Assembly (NCBI RefSeq): GCF_026250525.1
Contig: NZ_CP111043.1
Coordinates: 1,415,421 to 1,479,420 of the forward strand
Length of the DNA: 64,000 nucleotides
Source of the DNA: Chondrinema litorale
GTDB taxonomy: Bacteria; Bacteroidota; Bacteroidia; Cytophagales; Flammeovirgaceae
Reading direction: 5' to 3'
Part shown: positions 28,071-37,773 of the stretch, piece by piece
How positions within the stretch are numbered: the first letter of the stretch is position 1
Layout of the letters: each line of letters starts with the position of its first letter
Notes under the pieces: generated by a model
Told to the model about the DNA's origin: nothing
What the model saw: only the letters and a program-made list of their open reading frames with translations
Databases searched by the model: none
Program-made: the position numbers and the translations under genes

Positions 28071-28982
28071 TCAGTTAATAATTTTATTTCTGATTGATTT
28101 TGTTAAGCTAGTAATAGTATCGATATCTCTATCGGTGATGTTTACAATACTCTTAGTATTATCAACAACTACTAGAACTCCATCTTTTTCAACCATTGTT
28201 GGTTCTTCATATACAGTTTCAATCTCTATTTGATCATAAATTGCCTGTAATTTTTTAAGATCTACAATAAGCTCAGCAAAACCATTTCTAGTTTTATAAA
28301 CTTCAAGAACCAATAATATTCTATCCAATACTATTTTCTGCTCTCCAATTTTTTCTCTTAGTACTTCATTTTTAGTTCTTTGGTGCACTAAAGTTGTTAG
28401 GTATAAAGCTTCTACCCAACCACCTGTAAGTAAGAGAATACTCAAATGCTCACGCTTTTGCTGCCTTAAGTGATAATTAATTTTCTCAAAATTAGCAGTA
28501 GTAGTACGTAATAAAGCATCTAGATTCTGATCTGCACTCTCAGCTAAAGATTTAAGTGTAGCATAGTCAAAGAATTGACCTATTGTTAAACCTTCAGCAA
28601 GGTTCTGCACAGAGTTTAAGTAATTTAGCGCATCTTGATTTTTATTATAAATATTAGAATACCCTAAATCAGTACCATAGATTCCTAAGTTTAAAGCTTT
28701 ATCGAAATTTGTAGAATAAGATGAAACTTTGTTATGATCATTAAGATCTGCCTTATTATAATAGGAACCTACCTCTTTAATAAGTAATGAGATCTCTAAC
28801 GGTGAAGGTATAGATTGTAAAATATCATTAATTATATCATCATCAACTTTCACAATAGAGGTCTCTTCTGGAATAGCGCTGGCAGTTGCCATCTGATTCT
28901 CAGTTTCATTTGAAGGAGCACTATTTGAACTACAAGCCCAGAATGAAGAAATTGCAAAAAAAAGCAAATACAGTTTTTTCAT
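28071..28982 (-). CDS. Lipoprotein of unknown function, next to the ABCG-type transporter
   Basis: A 303-aa protein with a lipobox ending at Cys17 (SFWACSS), so anchored to a membrane facing the periplasm or outside. The body is mostly predicted helical (for example NLAEGLTIGQFFDYATL, SLAESADQNLDALL) with no enzymatic motif. It lies 94 bp downstream of the ABC transporter gene on the same strand. A role as a periplasmic partner of the transporter is inference from position only. I do not recognise the family with certainty. Confidence 0.75.
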   Translation of the reverse strand: MKKLYLLFFAISSFWACSSNSAPSNETENQMATASAIPEETSIVKVDDDIINDILQSIPSPLEISLLIKEVGSYYNKADLNDHNKVSSYSTNFDKALNLGIYGTDLGYSNIYNKNQDALNYLNSVQNLAEGLTIGQFFDYATLKSLAESADQNLDALLRTTTANFEKINYHLRQQKREHLSILLLTGGWVEALYLTTLVHQRTKNEVLREKIGEQKIVLDRILLVLEVYKTRNGFAELIVDLKKLQAIYDQIEIETVYEEPTMVEKDGVLVVVDNTKSIVNITDRDIDTITSLTKSIRNKIIN

Positions 28983-29076
28983 AATTAAAACCTTTTTATT
29001 GTGTTGGTTAATATCTTTTATTTTAATAAATGTTTATATCTCTTCTTGTTTTACTAGCAACGACAAAAACATATTT

Positions 29077-32000
29077 CTATTTTTTCTTTGGGAATTTAGA
29101 AGTAAGAGAAGGCACAAATTCCATCATTTTTAGTAGAAAATCAAAATATAATGTTGCATAGAGAGCTATTGTAAGTAGCCAAATTACACTAATATTAAAA
29201 CCTAAAGTGTTAAAACTGCTTCCAAAAAATGGTTTATCTGGAGCAAGAAATTGAGTTCTGTAGTTTAGAGGTTGATCAGGATAGTAAACATCCTGATAAA
29301 TTGGGTCAATTATTTGTATAATTTTACCCTTATTAATATCTATTCTTTCTTCAGCAGAACTGTTTTTCATTAAATCTTCTAATTGATCATTATAATAATG
29401 ATCTTTAAAATCAGCAAGATCACTGCCTTCTGGTAAAGCCTTTTTCATAACATACAATACTGAATCTTTAGCATCACTTGCTTGAGCTAGATTAATACTG
29501 TAGTAATTAGAAGCATCACCTAAATGATACCATATCAATGATGATACTTTTTCATTAAAGTCCTCAGCTGATATATCTTTAACAGAATCTAAAGGAAAAT
29601 CTGAAAATTTAATTGTATAAATATCTTTTGCTATTTCGCTTTTGATAATACTTAAATTTTCTTCAACAATTTTGATAGTAGAATCATTTTTTCCTATTTC
29701 ATATGCACTTAATGAACTAGTTAATAGCTCTTGCATCTTAGGTATCCAATATGCTACTTTAAAATTATATTGACTTTCTCTTTTCTCAAATTCAAAAATA
29801 TTTTTTTGATAATCATTACTTTTAAACTGCTCAACGGCAATAGCTTCGTATGCCCATCTAGATATCATCATATCTGCCACAATAGGCACTTTTCCTCTCT
29901 CGCTTATTGAATTATTTAATTTATCAAAATCAAACAATAATCCACTCATTACCATTTGAGGTATAATTAAAAGAGGTATAATTATATAAACAGTTACTGC
30001 CGAATTAAATGCTGATGAAATATTTAAACCTAACACATTTGCATGGCATGATACTGTAAATAGCACTATCCAATACATTAAATTTAGTCCTTTAATATCA
30101 AGTATTGTATTACCAATAAGCACAAAGCTTAGAGTCTGAATCGCAGACAATGAGAATAGAATTATTACTTTGGAAAGTAGATAACTACTCTTGCTAAGAT
30201 TCAAGAACTTTTCCCTTTTCAGAATTTTTCTATCTCGAATTATTTCTTCAGCACTTACTGTTAATCCCATGAAAAGTGCTACTAAAATACAAATTAGTAT
30301 AAATGCGGGAATATTATCATTATGACGATAAATATAAGAATCATCATGAGCCCCTCTATACCTAATTACTAAAGCAAGAAGCAATGCTAATAAAGGAGCT
30401 TCTACTAAGTTAATTACTAAATATTGTGTATTACTAACTTTAGAAAGAAAATCTCTAATAGTAAAAATTACAGTTTGATGTAGCTTATTTGGAATTTTTA
30501 AAGTTTTCGGAGGCTCTTCATTAAAATCATCCTTTCTATCTAATGTAAACTTTTCTCTAAAATGCTTGTGCCACTCACTTGGTGCTACCTTTCTTTTATT
30601 TGTAAATTCACCATATTCATCAACTATTCTAGATTCAATTATATTAAATAGTTGTTCTGGATTTACATTACCACAAGTATTACATTGACCATTTTCACTA
30701 TCTACCTGACCAGATGCTCTCTTAAAGTATACTAATGCTTCAACAGGATTTCCATAAAAAACTGGATAGCCACCAGTATCCATCAAAAACATTTTATCAA
30801 ACATTTTATATATGTCTGATGACGGTTGATGTATTACAACAAAAATCAATTTCCCTTTTAAGGAAAGTTCTTTTAATAAATCTATTACATTTTCCGAATC
30901 TCTAGAAGAAAGACCTGAAGTTGGTTCATCAACAAACATAACAGCAGGCTCTCTAATAAGCTCAAGAGCTATATTTAATCTTTTTCTTTGCCCTCCACTT
31001 ATTTTTTTATTTAATACTGTTCCAACTTTTAGGTCTCTGATTCTATCCAAGCCTAAACTCGTCAAAACATTAATTACTTTTTTATCTAACTCTTCTTCCG
31101 GTGTATCCTTAAAGCAAAGCTTGGCATTATAGTAAAGGTTTTGATAAACTGTTAAATCTTCTATTAGAAGATCATCCTGTGCTACATATCCAATAACCCC
31201 TTCTATCTTAGCTTTCTCTAAAAAGATATCGTAACCATTAATTAATATCTTACCTTTTGAAGGTTTTTCTAATCCAGCTAAAGTGTTAAGTAATGTCGTT
31301 TTTCCAGCACCACTAGCTCCCATTATTCCAATTAGCTGCCCTGTATTCTCAGAAATATTTATATTTCTGAGACCAATATCTCCATTTGGAAATCTAAACT
31401 CTAAATCATGAACATTAAATGATATTCTATCAGCTTGTTTGTCACTGTTATATCGACTAACAAGATCACTGTAATAAAGAGGGGCACCTTTAGGAGTTTT
31501 AAATACACTACCTGGAGCAAATTGTAGAATACTGCCCATTTTCACAGGCATTCCATTCAAGAAAATCTCATCTATGCCTGTGTATTTTGTAAAATAGAGT
31601 CCTACACTTTTTATCCTAATAAAGATAATTTCACCATCCAACAATCCAGAATCAATATATTTGATCTTACTTCCTTCTGGAGGTCTTTCATCATCAAATA
31701 TTAAAATATCTTCATTATCTATTTTTGAGGAATGCTCTTCAATTACAAATCTTTCAATAAGTTTATATTCTTCTGCAGGAACATTAAATACAGTAGCTAC
31801 TGTATTTATAATTTCCATTCTTTGAGGTGTGAATGATTTGTCAGCAGCAAGTAACTCAAGTAGTTTAATTAAAACAACTACCTTTTGTTTTTGATTTAAT
31901 GTTTTATTGATCTTTCTACATAGACCTAATGTTCTTACTGAGTCTTTTACATTAGTAAGTTTTTTCTTTGTCTTTTGCTTGCCTCCATCACTGTCAGCCA

Positions 32001-32190
32001 TTACAACTTCCTTAACACCATAGTCTGATGCCTTATCATACAAACTCAGATATTCTTCTACTGTTTTTGCATCAAGTTCTTTCTTGAAAAAACTAATAAC
32101 AAAATCTCTTTCACCCTCAGTAACCCCACCATCTTGTTTGGAAATTATGGCAAAAAGTTGTGTAAGAGCTTTTAGTATTTCTTCACTCAT
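29077..32190 (-). CDS. ABCG-type ABC transporter with TerB-like N-terminal domain
   Basis: A 1037-aa half-transporter with its ATPase fused before the membrane domain, as in ABCG/White proteins. Residues about 1-150 look TerB-like: all-helical, with acidic motifs near DGGVTEGERDF and ADKSFTPQRMEII. Residues about 155-250 form a beta-rich, possibly FHA-like linker. The ATPase spans about 260-490: Walker A GASGAGKT with K297, signature ISGGQRKR near 400, Walker B VMFVDEP near 420, H-loop VIHQPS. Six membrane segments follow from about 590. A loop of about 230 residues between the fifth and sixth is much longer than in typical ABCG proteins. The substrate is unknown. It is separated from the siaC-type gene upstream by a terminator, so it probably has its own promoter. 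Confidence 0.88.
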   Translation of the reverse strand: MSEEILKALTQLFAIISKQDGGVTEGERDFVISFFKKELDAKTVEEYLSLYDKASDYGVKEVVMADSDGGKQKTKKKLTNVKDSVRTLGLCRKINKTLNQKQKVVVLIKLLELLAADKSFTPQRMEIINTVATVFNVPAEEYKLIERFVIEEHSSKIDNEDILIFDDERPPEGSKIKYIDSGLLDGEIIFIRIKSVGLYFTKYTGIDEIFLNGMPVKMGSILQFAPGSVFKTPKGAPLYYSDLVSRYNSDKQADRISFNVHDLEFRFPNGDIGLRNINISENTGQLIGIMGASGAGKTTLLNTLAGLEKPSKGKILINGYDIFLEKAKIEGVIGYVAQDDLLIEDLTVYQNLYYNAKLCFKDTPEEELDKKVINVLTSLGLDRIRDLKVGTVLNKKISGGQRKRLNIALELIREPAVMFVDEPTSGLSSRDSENVIDLLKELSLKGKLIFVVIHQPSSDIYKMFDKMFLMDTGGYPVFYGNPVEALVYFKRASGQVDSENGQCNTCGNVNPEQLFNIIESRIVDEYGEFTNKRKVAPSEWHKHFREKFTLDRKDDFNEEPPKTLKIPNKLHQTVIFTIRDFLSKVSNTQYLVINLVEAPLLALLLALVIRYRGAHDDSYIYRHNDNIPAFILICILVALFMGLTVSAEEIIRDRKILKREKFLNLSKSSYLLSKVIILFSLSAIQTLSFVLIGNTILDIKGLNLMYWIVLFTVSCHANVLGLNISSAFNSAVTVYIIIPLLIIPQMVMSGLLFDFDKLNNSISERGKVPIVADMMISRWAYEAIAVEQFKSNDYQKNIFEFEKRESQYNFKVAYWIPKMQELLTSSLSAYEIGKNDSTIKIVEENLSIIKSEIAKDIYTIKFSDFPLDSVKDISAEDFNEKVSSLIWYHLGDASNYYSINLAQASDAKDSVLYVMKKALPEGSDLADFKDHYYNDQLEDLMKNSSAEERIDINKGKIIQIIDPIYQDVYYPDQPLNYRTQFLAPDKPFFGSSFNTLGFNISVIWLLTIALYATLYFDFLLKMMEFVPSLTSKFPKKK

Positions 32191-32334
32191 CTTACTAAAA
32201 AAGTTAAACCTTAACTAGATGTCGTGCCTATATTTAAATTCTATATCTTAACGGCAATGCTTCCTTTTATTGCAGAAAAAATAACTGCTTAATTTATAAA
32301 AGATGAAATTTCCAAATAGGGTATGGAGATAGAT

Positions 32335-32366
32335 AAAAAAAGCGGCTAACTATAGCCGCTTAAAAT
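32335..32366 (-). terminator. Strong terminator ending the CheR-to-SiaC run
   Basis: AAGCGGCTA (32340-32348) pairs perfectly with TAGCCGCTT (32353-32361) over a 4-nt loop. Read on the minus strand it ends in a long T run. It lies about 25 bp after the SiaC-type gene and splits the signalling genes from the ABC transporter into two transcription units. Confidence 0.85.
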
Positions 32367-32386
32367 GTAAGTATTTATTAATCAAA

Positions 32387-32749
32387 TCAATAAGTCTTAA
32401 ATTCGAATGGGACATCAACTAATTCAGAAAATTCCTCACCAGCTTCTTCCATATCTTCATCATCCTCATGAAAGTACCACATAATCTTTGCTCCCTCTAC
32501 CTCTTCAAGTTTTGATAATATATCTAATATCAATTTAGATGATGCAGTATTAAAATATTCTAATTTAAATTCGAATACAGTTTCTGGAGCTGAAGCATCT
32601 TTATATTCATCGAGCCAATCCAGAACTGGTTGAAAAAATTCAGCTGAATCTTCAGGAAGAGATCTACCTGATATCTCATAGATTTTATTTTGACTATCCA
32701 AAATTATTTTTGGTGTATCTTCGGTTCCTTCAAGATTTAAAATATTCAT
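32387..32749 (-). CDS. SiaC family regulatory phosphoprotein (DUF1987)
   Basis: A 120-aa protein of the SiaC/DUF1987 family. The family motifs are GTEDTPKIILD (8-18), ISGRSLPEDS (26-35) and KLEYFNTASSK (62-72). Thr68 falls in the same position and number as the Thr68 that SiaB phosphorylates in Pseudomonas aeruginosa SiaC. There, the dephosphorylated form binds and activates the diguanylate cyclase SiaD. No such cyclase gene occurs nearby, so the target here is unknown. It starts 14 bp after the SiaB-type gene and is followed by a terminator. Confidence 0.9.
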   Translation of the reverse strand: MNILNLEGTEDTPKIILDSQNKIYEISGRSLPEDSAEFFQPVLDWLDEYKDASAPETVFEFKLEYFNTASSKLILDILSKLEEVEGAKIMWYFHEDDEDMEEAGEEFSELVDVPFEFKTY

Positions 32750-32763
32750 ATCAATAAAGTTTA

Positions 32764-33306
32764 TTAATTTCTTGGAATAGTAGTTTTTAATGAAAAGAAA
32801 GATAGATGTTCATTAATTGGCTCAAAATCAAAAATCAATTTTTTTCCTGATTTTCTAGCCATATCAACAAAACCTAAACCGGCTCCTCCTTTTGAAGAAA
32901 GTTTACCGTTTTTAATAATATCTTTATAAAGCTGCTTTAATCCGTCTTTATCTAAATTATTTATATCTTCCAGCTTTTTTGACATATCTGATACTTTATC
33001 AGAAAGTATTGGGTTACCTGATGTGATAAAATACTCAGAATCATGTTTCCCAATCATAAAAATTGCAGTGTTTTTCCCATAGGTATTCTCGTCAAAAGAT
33101 TCAGCATGTTTACAAATATTTTGCAAACACTCAACCATTACATTAAAAACCTTTCTTTTAATGCCAGACTCCTCACCCATCGATTCCATATTTCTTTCGG
33201 CCATGGCTAACACTGATTTTGTGATATCCTGAGTAAATTCTCCCTCATAAACTAAAATCAGATTTTTAGTTAACATGGTCTTATGCAGGTCATAGATATA
33301 CTTCAT
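32764..33306 (-). CDS. SiaB family protein kinase (DUF6272)
   Basis: A 180-aa protein with a GHKL-type ATP-binding fold, related to anti-sigma-factor kinases. The N-box is NVMVECLQNICKH, with E59 and N63, and the glycine-rich loop is SKGGAGLGFVDMA (138-150). In P. aeruginosa SiaB phosphorylates SiaC, opposed by the phosphatase SiaA. The same three activities are encoded here in a row (phosphatase, kinase, phosphoprotein), which strongly supports the call. It is cytoplasmic and lies 93 bp after the phosphatase gene and 14 bp before the SiaC-type gene. Confidence 0.9.
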   Translation of the reverse strand: MKYIYDLHKTMLTKNLILVYEGEFTQDITKSVLAMAERNMESMGEESGIKRKVFNVMVECLQNICKHAESFDENTYGKNTAIFMIGKHDSEYFITSGNPILSDKVSDMSKKLEDINNLDKDGLKQLYKDIIKNGKLSSKGGAGLGFVDMARKSGKKLIFDFEPINEHLSFFSLKTTIPRN

Positions 33307-33399
33307 AATAAGCTAATTTTCAAAGCTTTAGTGGCTATTTTCTAATTTCATAAAGCAGCTAAGTATTTTCATTATACTAACTACAAAACTGTATTACTA

Positions 33400-36300
33400 T
33401 TATAATTTAATTCCTATCATTAACACATCATCAGTTTGCTTTCTATCTCCCTTCCAATCCTCAAAAGCATTTCCAAAATGTTGTGACATTTGTTCCATAG
33501 ATTGGCCTTGATTAGTTTGGATAATTGAGCGTATTCTTTGATTTCCAAACTTCTTATTATCACTACCACCAAACTGATCTGGGAATCCATCTGAAAAGAA
33601 ATAGAGAGATTCTTTATGGTTAATATTCATTCTATGGGTAGAGAAGTTTGTTCTGGTTTTATACTTACCTCCACCAATTGGAAATTTATCCCCTTTTATT
33701 TGAACCAGCTCACCATCATGATTCATATATAGAGGTCTGTTAGCTCCTGAGTATTCAAAAAAGTTTTCTTTATAATTTACTCTTAAAAGCGCGATATCCA
33801 TTCCATCACGAGTAGTTGCATCTGGATCGTCTTGGCGCAAAGTCTTCGTAACACCTTGATTTAAATAGTCAAGTACTTTACCTGTCTCGATTTCTTCCTC
33901 ACTATTTATCACATCATTCAATATGAAATATCCAATTAAAGATATTAAAGCACCTGGAACACCATGACCAGTACAATCAACTGCTGCTATGTATATGTCA
34001 TCATTTTTCTGGATAAACCATGGAAAATCTCCACTTACTACATCTCTTGGCTTATAGAAGATAAATGAATCTGGGAACACTTTGTTAATTACTGTATCAT
34101 TTGGCAAAATGGCTGTTTGAATCCTTTTTGCATAATTGATACTTTCTGTAATCTTTTTATTATTTGTTCTTACCTCATTTTCTGTTTTCTTTCTATCTGT
34201 TATATCATGCGAAACCATTAAAACAGATTCAATTGTACCGTCTTCAACTGCTTCAGGAATAGCACTTACCTGCATAATCCTCACATCATCTTTAACAGTA
34301 GGAAACTCTAATTCAGTAATAAACTTTTCTTGCTTATTGAAAACTTGTTGAAAAATCTCCTTCCAACTCTCCTTAATTTCATTATTTAGATGAACTTCAT
34401 CTATAGTTTTATTTAAGAAATAATCTGTATTTCTACCTGTTAAATTCTTAATTACTGGATTAATATAATAGAACCTACCTTCATTATTTACCCTTGTTAT
34501 AAGGTCTAATGAGTTTTCAGATAGAGCTTCCATCTGGCTTCTCATTCTTTCTTCCTTCTCTGCTCTTCTTCGTTCAGTAATATCTCTAGAGTTAATCACA
34601 ATACCTTGAATAGCAGGATCATCCAATAAGTTTGTACCTGTAGCTTCAAGCCAAACAGTTTCTCCATTCTTCAATTTATACTCATATTGAGTGGTAATAC
34701 TATTTTCACTCTCTTTCAATAGCTCATTAAACATTTGCTGAAATGTTTTTATGCTATCATCATGAACCTTTTCAATATCACTTTTTCCAATTAACTCATC
34801 TGTAGCATAACCCAAGATAGTTTCAACAGACGGACTCACATATCTTACAGATCCATCTTTTTCGTAAATTGTAATTACTTCTGAAGCATTTTCTAGTAAA
34901 ACCTGTAATCTTTTTTGAGTTCTATTAACTTCAAGAATTTGATCTTCTAGCCTATGGTTTGTCCTTTTCAACTCTTCCTGAGTTGCTTCCATCTCCTCCG
35001 CATTCTGTCTTAATATTTCTTGTTGTAACTGAAGTTCCTCACTCATCTTTCTAGATTCCTGAAGAAGCTTAACTGTTCTTTCATTAACTTTTATGTTAAA
35101 GATTGTTCTAGCTACAATTACACTAATTTCTTTTACCAGTGAAATCTGAGTATCATTAAATTTCTCTAAACCTGCAAACTCTAATATTCCAAAAACTTGC
35201 TCATTAGTTATTAATGGTAGCAATAAGATACAAGATGGCTTCTTATCACCCAAAATACCGGATGTTATTGTAACATAGTCTTCAGGTACTTCTGTTCTTA
35301 AAATAATATCTTGTTCAGCAGCACACTGCCCTACTAAACCTTGTGCTAGCTTGAATTTCCCTTTTAAATATTTCTTTTTGTTATAAGCATAACTTGCTTT
35401 CATCTCAAAGAAAACCTCATCTTGGTCATCATCATTCAGAGTATAAAAAGCACCTTGAATTGCTCCAACTTTATTAGTTATATAACCAATAATTTCATCT
35501 CCTAAATCTTCTAAGTTATTATGTAATCTTAATAACTGTCCAATTTCAGCAACACCTGTTACTATCCAGTTTCGCTCTTTATCTTTCTTTTCAGCTTCTT
35601 GGATGCTATTACTCATTGTAATAAGAGCGTTACCTAGAATATCATCTTTACTCATTGGTGCAAAATCTGCATCATGATTACCTTCTCCAATTTGGTGTGC
35701 AAAATCAGCTGTACTTTTAAGCGATACAACCAAGTCTGTAACTGCACTTGCCATTTCTCCTATTTCGTCATTACTTCTTCTTCTAATATTTTCTGGTAAG
35801 ATACCTTTAGAAACAAGTTTCAATTTGTTTTTAAGAGAAAGAATTGGATTAGTAAGGAATTTAGAGAAGATTACTGAAATCAGGATTGAGAATAAAATAA
35901 TAACTCCACCTGATTTTAAGAAAGTCCAAATCAGAGGTTCTACAGATGCATCAACTTCAGCTTTATCCATTTTCACAACCATTCCCCATTTCAAACTTGG
36001 TATATAATTCCAAGTAGCTAAAGCTTTTAAATTTCTATAATCTGTATCTATTATAAAATCAACATCATCATTATTTACTGCTTTTTGCGCAGCAACAGAA
36101 TAATCATTATCTGGATCTACAATTGTAGTTAACTCTAAAGCATCTGAATGTCTAAGTAAATTTATATATCTAATTAACCCATCAGTTTGATAACATAAGA
36201 TTATTTCACCTGTTTCTCCCAATCCTTCATAGCTTTCAATCAATGGGAAGATATCTTTGTTAACATCTATCTCTACTATAAAATAGCCTGCTATATCAAA

Positions 36301-36864
36301 ATTATCGTTTGTTACTGGAGTACAAGCATAAATATTTACTTTTTCATCTGCAGAAATATAAGGTTGACTGTAATAAACAAAGCCATCAATTTCATCTTTA
36401 ACAATATTGATATCTCTATATAACTTTCCAATTTTAATATCAGTCAATGCATTGTTATAAGAGTATCTAACCTCACCTTCTACATCAGTAAATATAATAT
36501 TCTTATAAGAATATATATCTTGGATATTTGCTATAGTTTGTAATAAGTTATTAGTATCACTATAAATTTCCCCTTCTTCTGAAATGTCTAGGTCTAAGTT
36601 TAATACATTTTGAATTGCTAAAAAATCTGATTTAAAGCTTGGTGTTTTCTTTATATAATCAATATTTTTTTCTAATGATTTAAATACATTCTCAACTTGC
36701 CGAGATTTTAAATCACTTAAAAGTTTAAAACTTTCAAAGTATCGTTTTTCTACTGTTTGTAAACTTTCTACATAAGATAGATAGCTTATTGCGAGCACAG
36801 TAGAAATTACTACTGAAAGTAGTAACAAAGTAATCTTAGTGCCTATTTTAATATTCTTAAACAT
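33400..36864 (-). CDS. SiaA-like sensor phosphatase: Cache-HAMP-GAF-PAS-PAS-PP2C
   Basis: A 1154-aa membrane receptor with a PP2C/SpoIIE Ser/Thr phosphatase output. Layout: membrane segment about 11-31; periplasmic double-Cache sensor about 40-300; membrane segment about 313-336; HAMP about 338-392; GAF about 445-600; coiled coil about 605-660; two PAS domains about 660-775 and 785-900; PP2C about 920-1154. Metal-binding Asp residues D946 (SGDFPWF), D963 (DCTGHGVPGA), D1092 (SDGFPDQ) and D1145/D1146 (TDDVLMIG) are all present, so it should be active. Usual family texts read GDFYW; here the Tyr is Pro. It probably dephosphorylates the SiaC-type protein. P. aeruginosa SiaA lacks the GAF and PAS domains, so this receptor integrates more signals. 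Confidence 0.9.
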   Translation of the reverse strand: MFKNIKIGTKITLLLLSVVISTVLAISYLSYVESLQTVEKRYFESFKLLSDLKSRQVENVFKSLEKNIDYIKKTPSFKSDFLAIQNVLNLDLDISEEGEIYSDTNNLLQTIANIQDIYSYKNIIFTDVEGEVRYSYNNALTDIKIGKLYRDINIVKDEIDGFVYYSQPYISADEKVNIYACTPVTNDNFDIAGYFIVEIDVNKDIFPLIESYEGLGETGEIILCYQTDGLIRYINLLRHSDALELTTIVDPDNDYSVAAQKAVNNDDVDFIIDTDYRNLKALATWNYIPSLKWGMVVKMDKAEVDASVEPLIWTFLKSGGVIILFSILISVIFSKFLTNPILSLKNKLKLVSKGILPENIRRRSNDEIGEMASAVTDLVVSLKSTADFAHQIGEGNHDADFAPMSKDDILGNALITMSNSIQEAEKKDKERNWIVTGVAEIGQLLRLHNNLEDLGDEIIGYITNKVGAIQGAFYTLNDDDQDEVFFEMKASYAYNKKKYLKGKFKLAQGLVGQCAAEQDIILRTEVPEDYVTITSGILGDKKPSCILLLPLITNEQVFGILEFAGLEKFNDTQISLVKEISVIVARTIFNIKVNERTVKLLQESRKMSEELQLQQEILRQNAEEMEATQEELKRTNHRLEDQILEVNRTQKRLQVLLENASEVITIYEKDGSVRYVSPSVETILGYATDELIGKSDIEKVHDDSIKTFQQMFNELLKESENSITTQYEYKLKNGETVWLEATGTNLLDDPAIQGIVINSRDITERRRAEKEERMRSQMEALSENSLDLITRVNNEGRFYYINPVIKNLTGRNTDYFLNKTIDEVHLNNEIKESWKEIFQQVFNKQEKFITELEFPTVKDDVRIMQVSAIPEAVEDGTIESVLMVSHDITDRKKTENEVRTNNKKITESINYAKRIQTAILPNDTVINKVFPDSFIFYKPRDVVSGDFPWFIQKNDDIYIAAVDCTGHGVPGALISLIGYFILNDVINSEEEIETGKVLDYLNQGVTKTLRQDDPDATTRDGMDIALLRVNYKENFFEYSGANRPLYMNHDGELVQIKGDKFPIGGGKYKTRTNFSTHRMNINHKESLYFFSDGFPDQFGGSDNKKFGNQRIRSIIQTNQGQSMEQMSQHFGNAFEDWKGDRKQTDDVLMIGIKL

Positions 36865-36936
36865 ACGGATATTCTTTTACCCTAATCTGCTGAATAAAAA
36901 TCAATCGTTAGAAATAGATTAAACCTGATAAGTTAT

Positions 36937-37773
36937 TTATATATTACCCTCTTCCTGTTCTACAATTTCACTCTCAACTACATCATTTGATATTATGTAA
37001 GAAGAGGCTTCTTTAAGGAATTTAATTTGGCTTTGGTTAAATTTTGAGAAGCTTGCTATTTCTAACACTCCTTTAACGTCTTCATCTATTTTTATTGGAA
37101 TAATAGATAAATTATTTGGTTCTGACTCACCTAAACCACTGGTTATTTTAATATATCCTTTTGGCATAGCATCCGATATTACAACATCATTACCAGATTT
37201 TGCAGCTTGCCCAACTAAACCTTCTCCAAACTCAAATTTTAATTTTTCAGAATCTGGCATATAAAAGGCATAACCAGCAACAAATTCCTGAAATTTCAAA
37301 TTATCTTTTTTTATAGTAGCGTATAGTGCGCCAGCACTTGCTTTTACTTCATTACAAATGAAAGCTAGCAGTTTTTCAAACTTCTTCTTTTCGCTATCAT
37401 ATTCTGAATTATATAGAGATTGTAACTTGTGAAGAGATTCTTCCATAACAATATTATCTCCTTCTCTTTTATAGCTTTCTTGCTCTTCTACTTGTTTCTC
37501 TTTCTCCACATAAACAATATTTTCTGCCATGTGATTTATGTTATTCATTGAAAACATAAATATTAATAGAAGTACTATAAAGAAATCTATTATCAAAACA
37601 GTATAAGACGAAAAAGCTACTCTTTTGGCCTGTTCAATCTTAGCATTTTCAGATATGCCTATTGATTCTAATATATCATTAGGGAGAGATAACAGATCAA
37701 TTGCCGCATAAAAAGTTACCAGAACAAATAAAATAATTAGTACTATGCTGATATTTCTGTTAAATGTTTTCAT
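36937..37773 (-). CDS. Membrane-anchored GAF-domain protein
   Basis: A 278-aa protein with two N-terminal membrane segments (about 8-28 and 56-76), a coiled coil (about 85-125) and a GAF domain (about 125-262). The GAF domain has the same motif order as that in the next gene's sensor phosphatase (GEGLVGQAA, then YIKITSGLGE, then GVLEIASFSKFNQSQIKFLKE), so the two are probably paralogous. It has no output domain and so presumably works by contact with a partner, perhaps that phosphatase. Its start overlaps the cheB-like gene by 14 bp, which suggests translational coupling. Confidence 0.85.
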   Translation of the reverse strand: MKTFNRNISIVLIILFVLVTFYAAIDLLSLPNDILESIGISENAKIEQAKRVAFSSYTVLIIDFFIVLLLIFMFSMNNINHMAENIVYVEKEKQVEEQESYKREGDNIVMEESLHKLQSLYNSEYDSEKKKFEKLLAFICNEVKASAGALYATIKKDNLKFQEFVAGYAFYMPDSEKLKFEFGEGLVGQAAKSGNDVVISDAMPKGYIKITSGLGESEPNNLSIIPIKIDEDVKGVLEIASFSKFNQSQIKFLKEASSYIISNDVVESEIVEQEEGNI

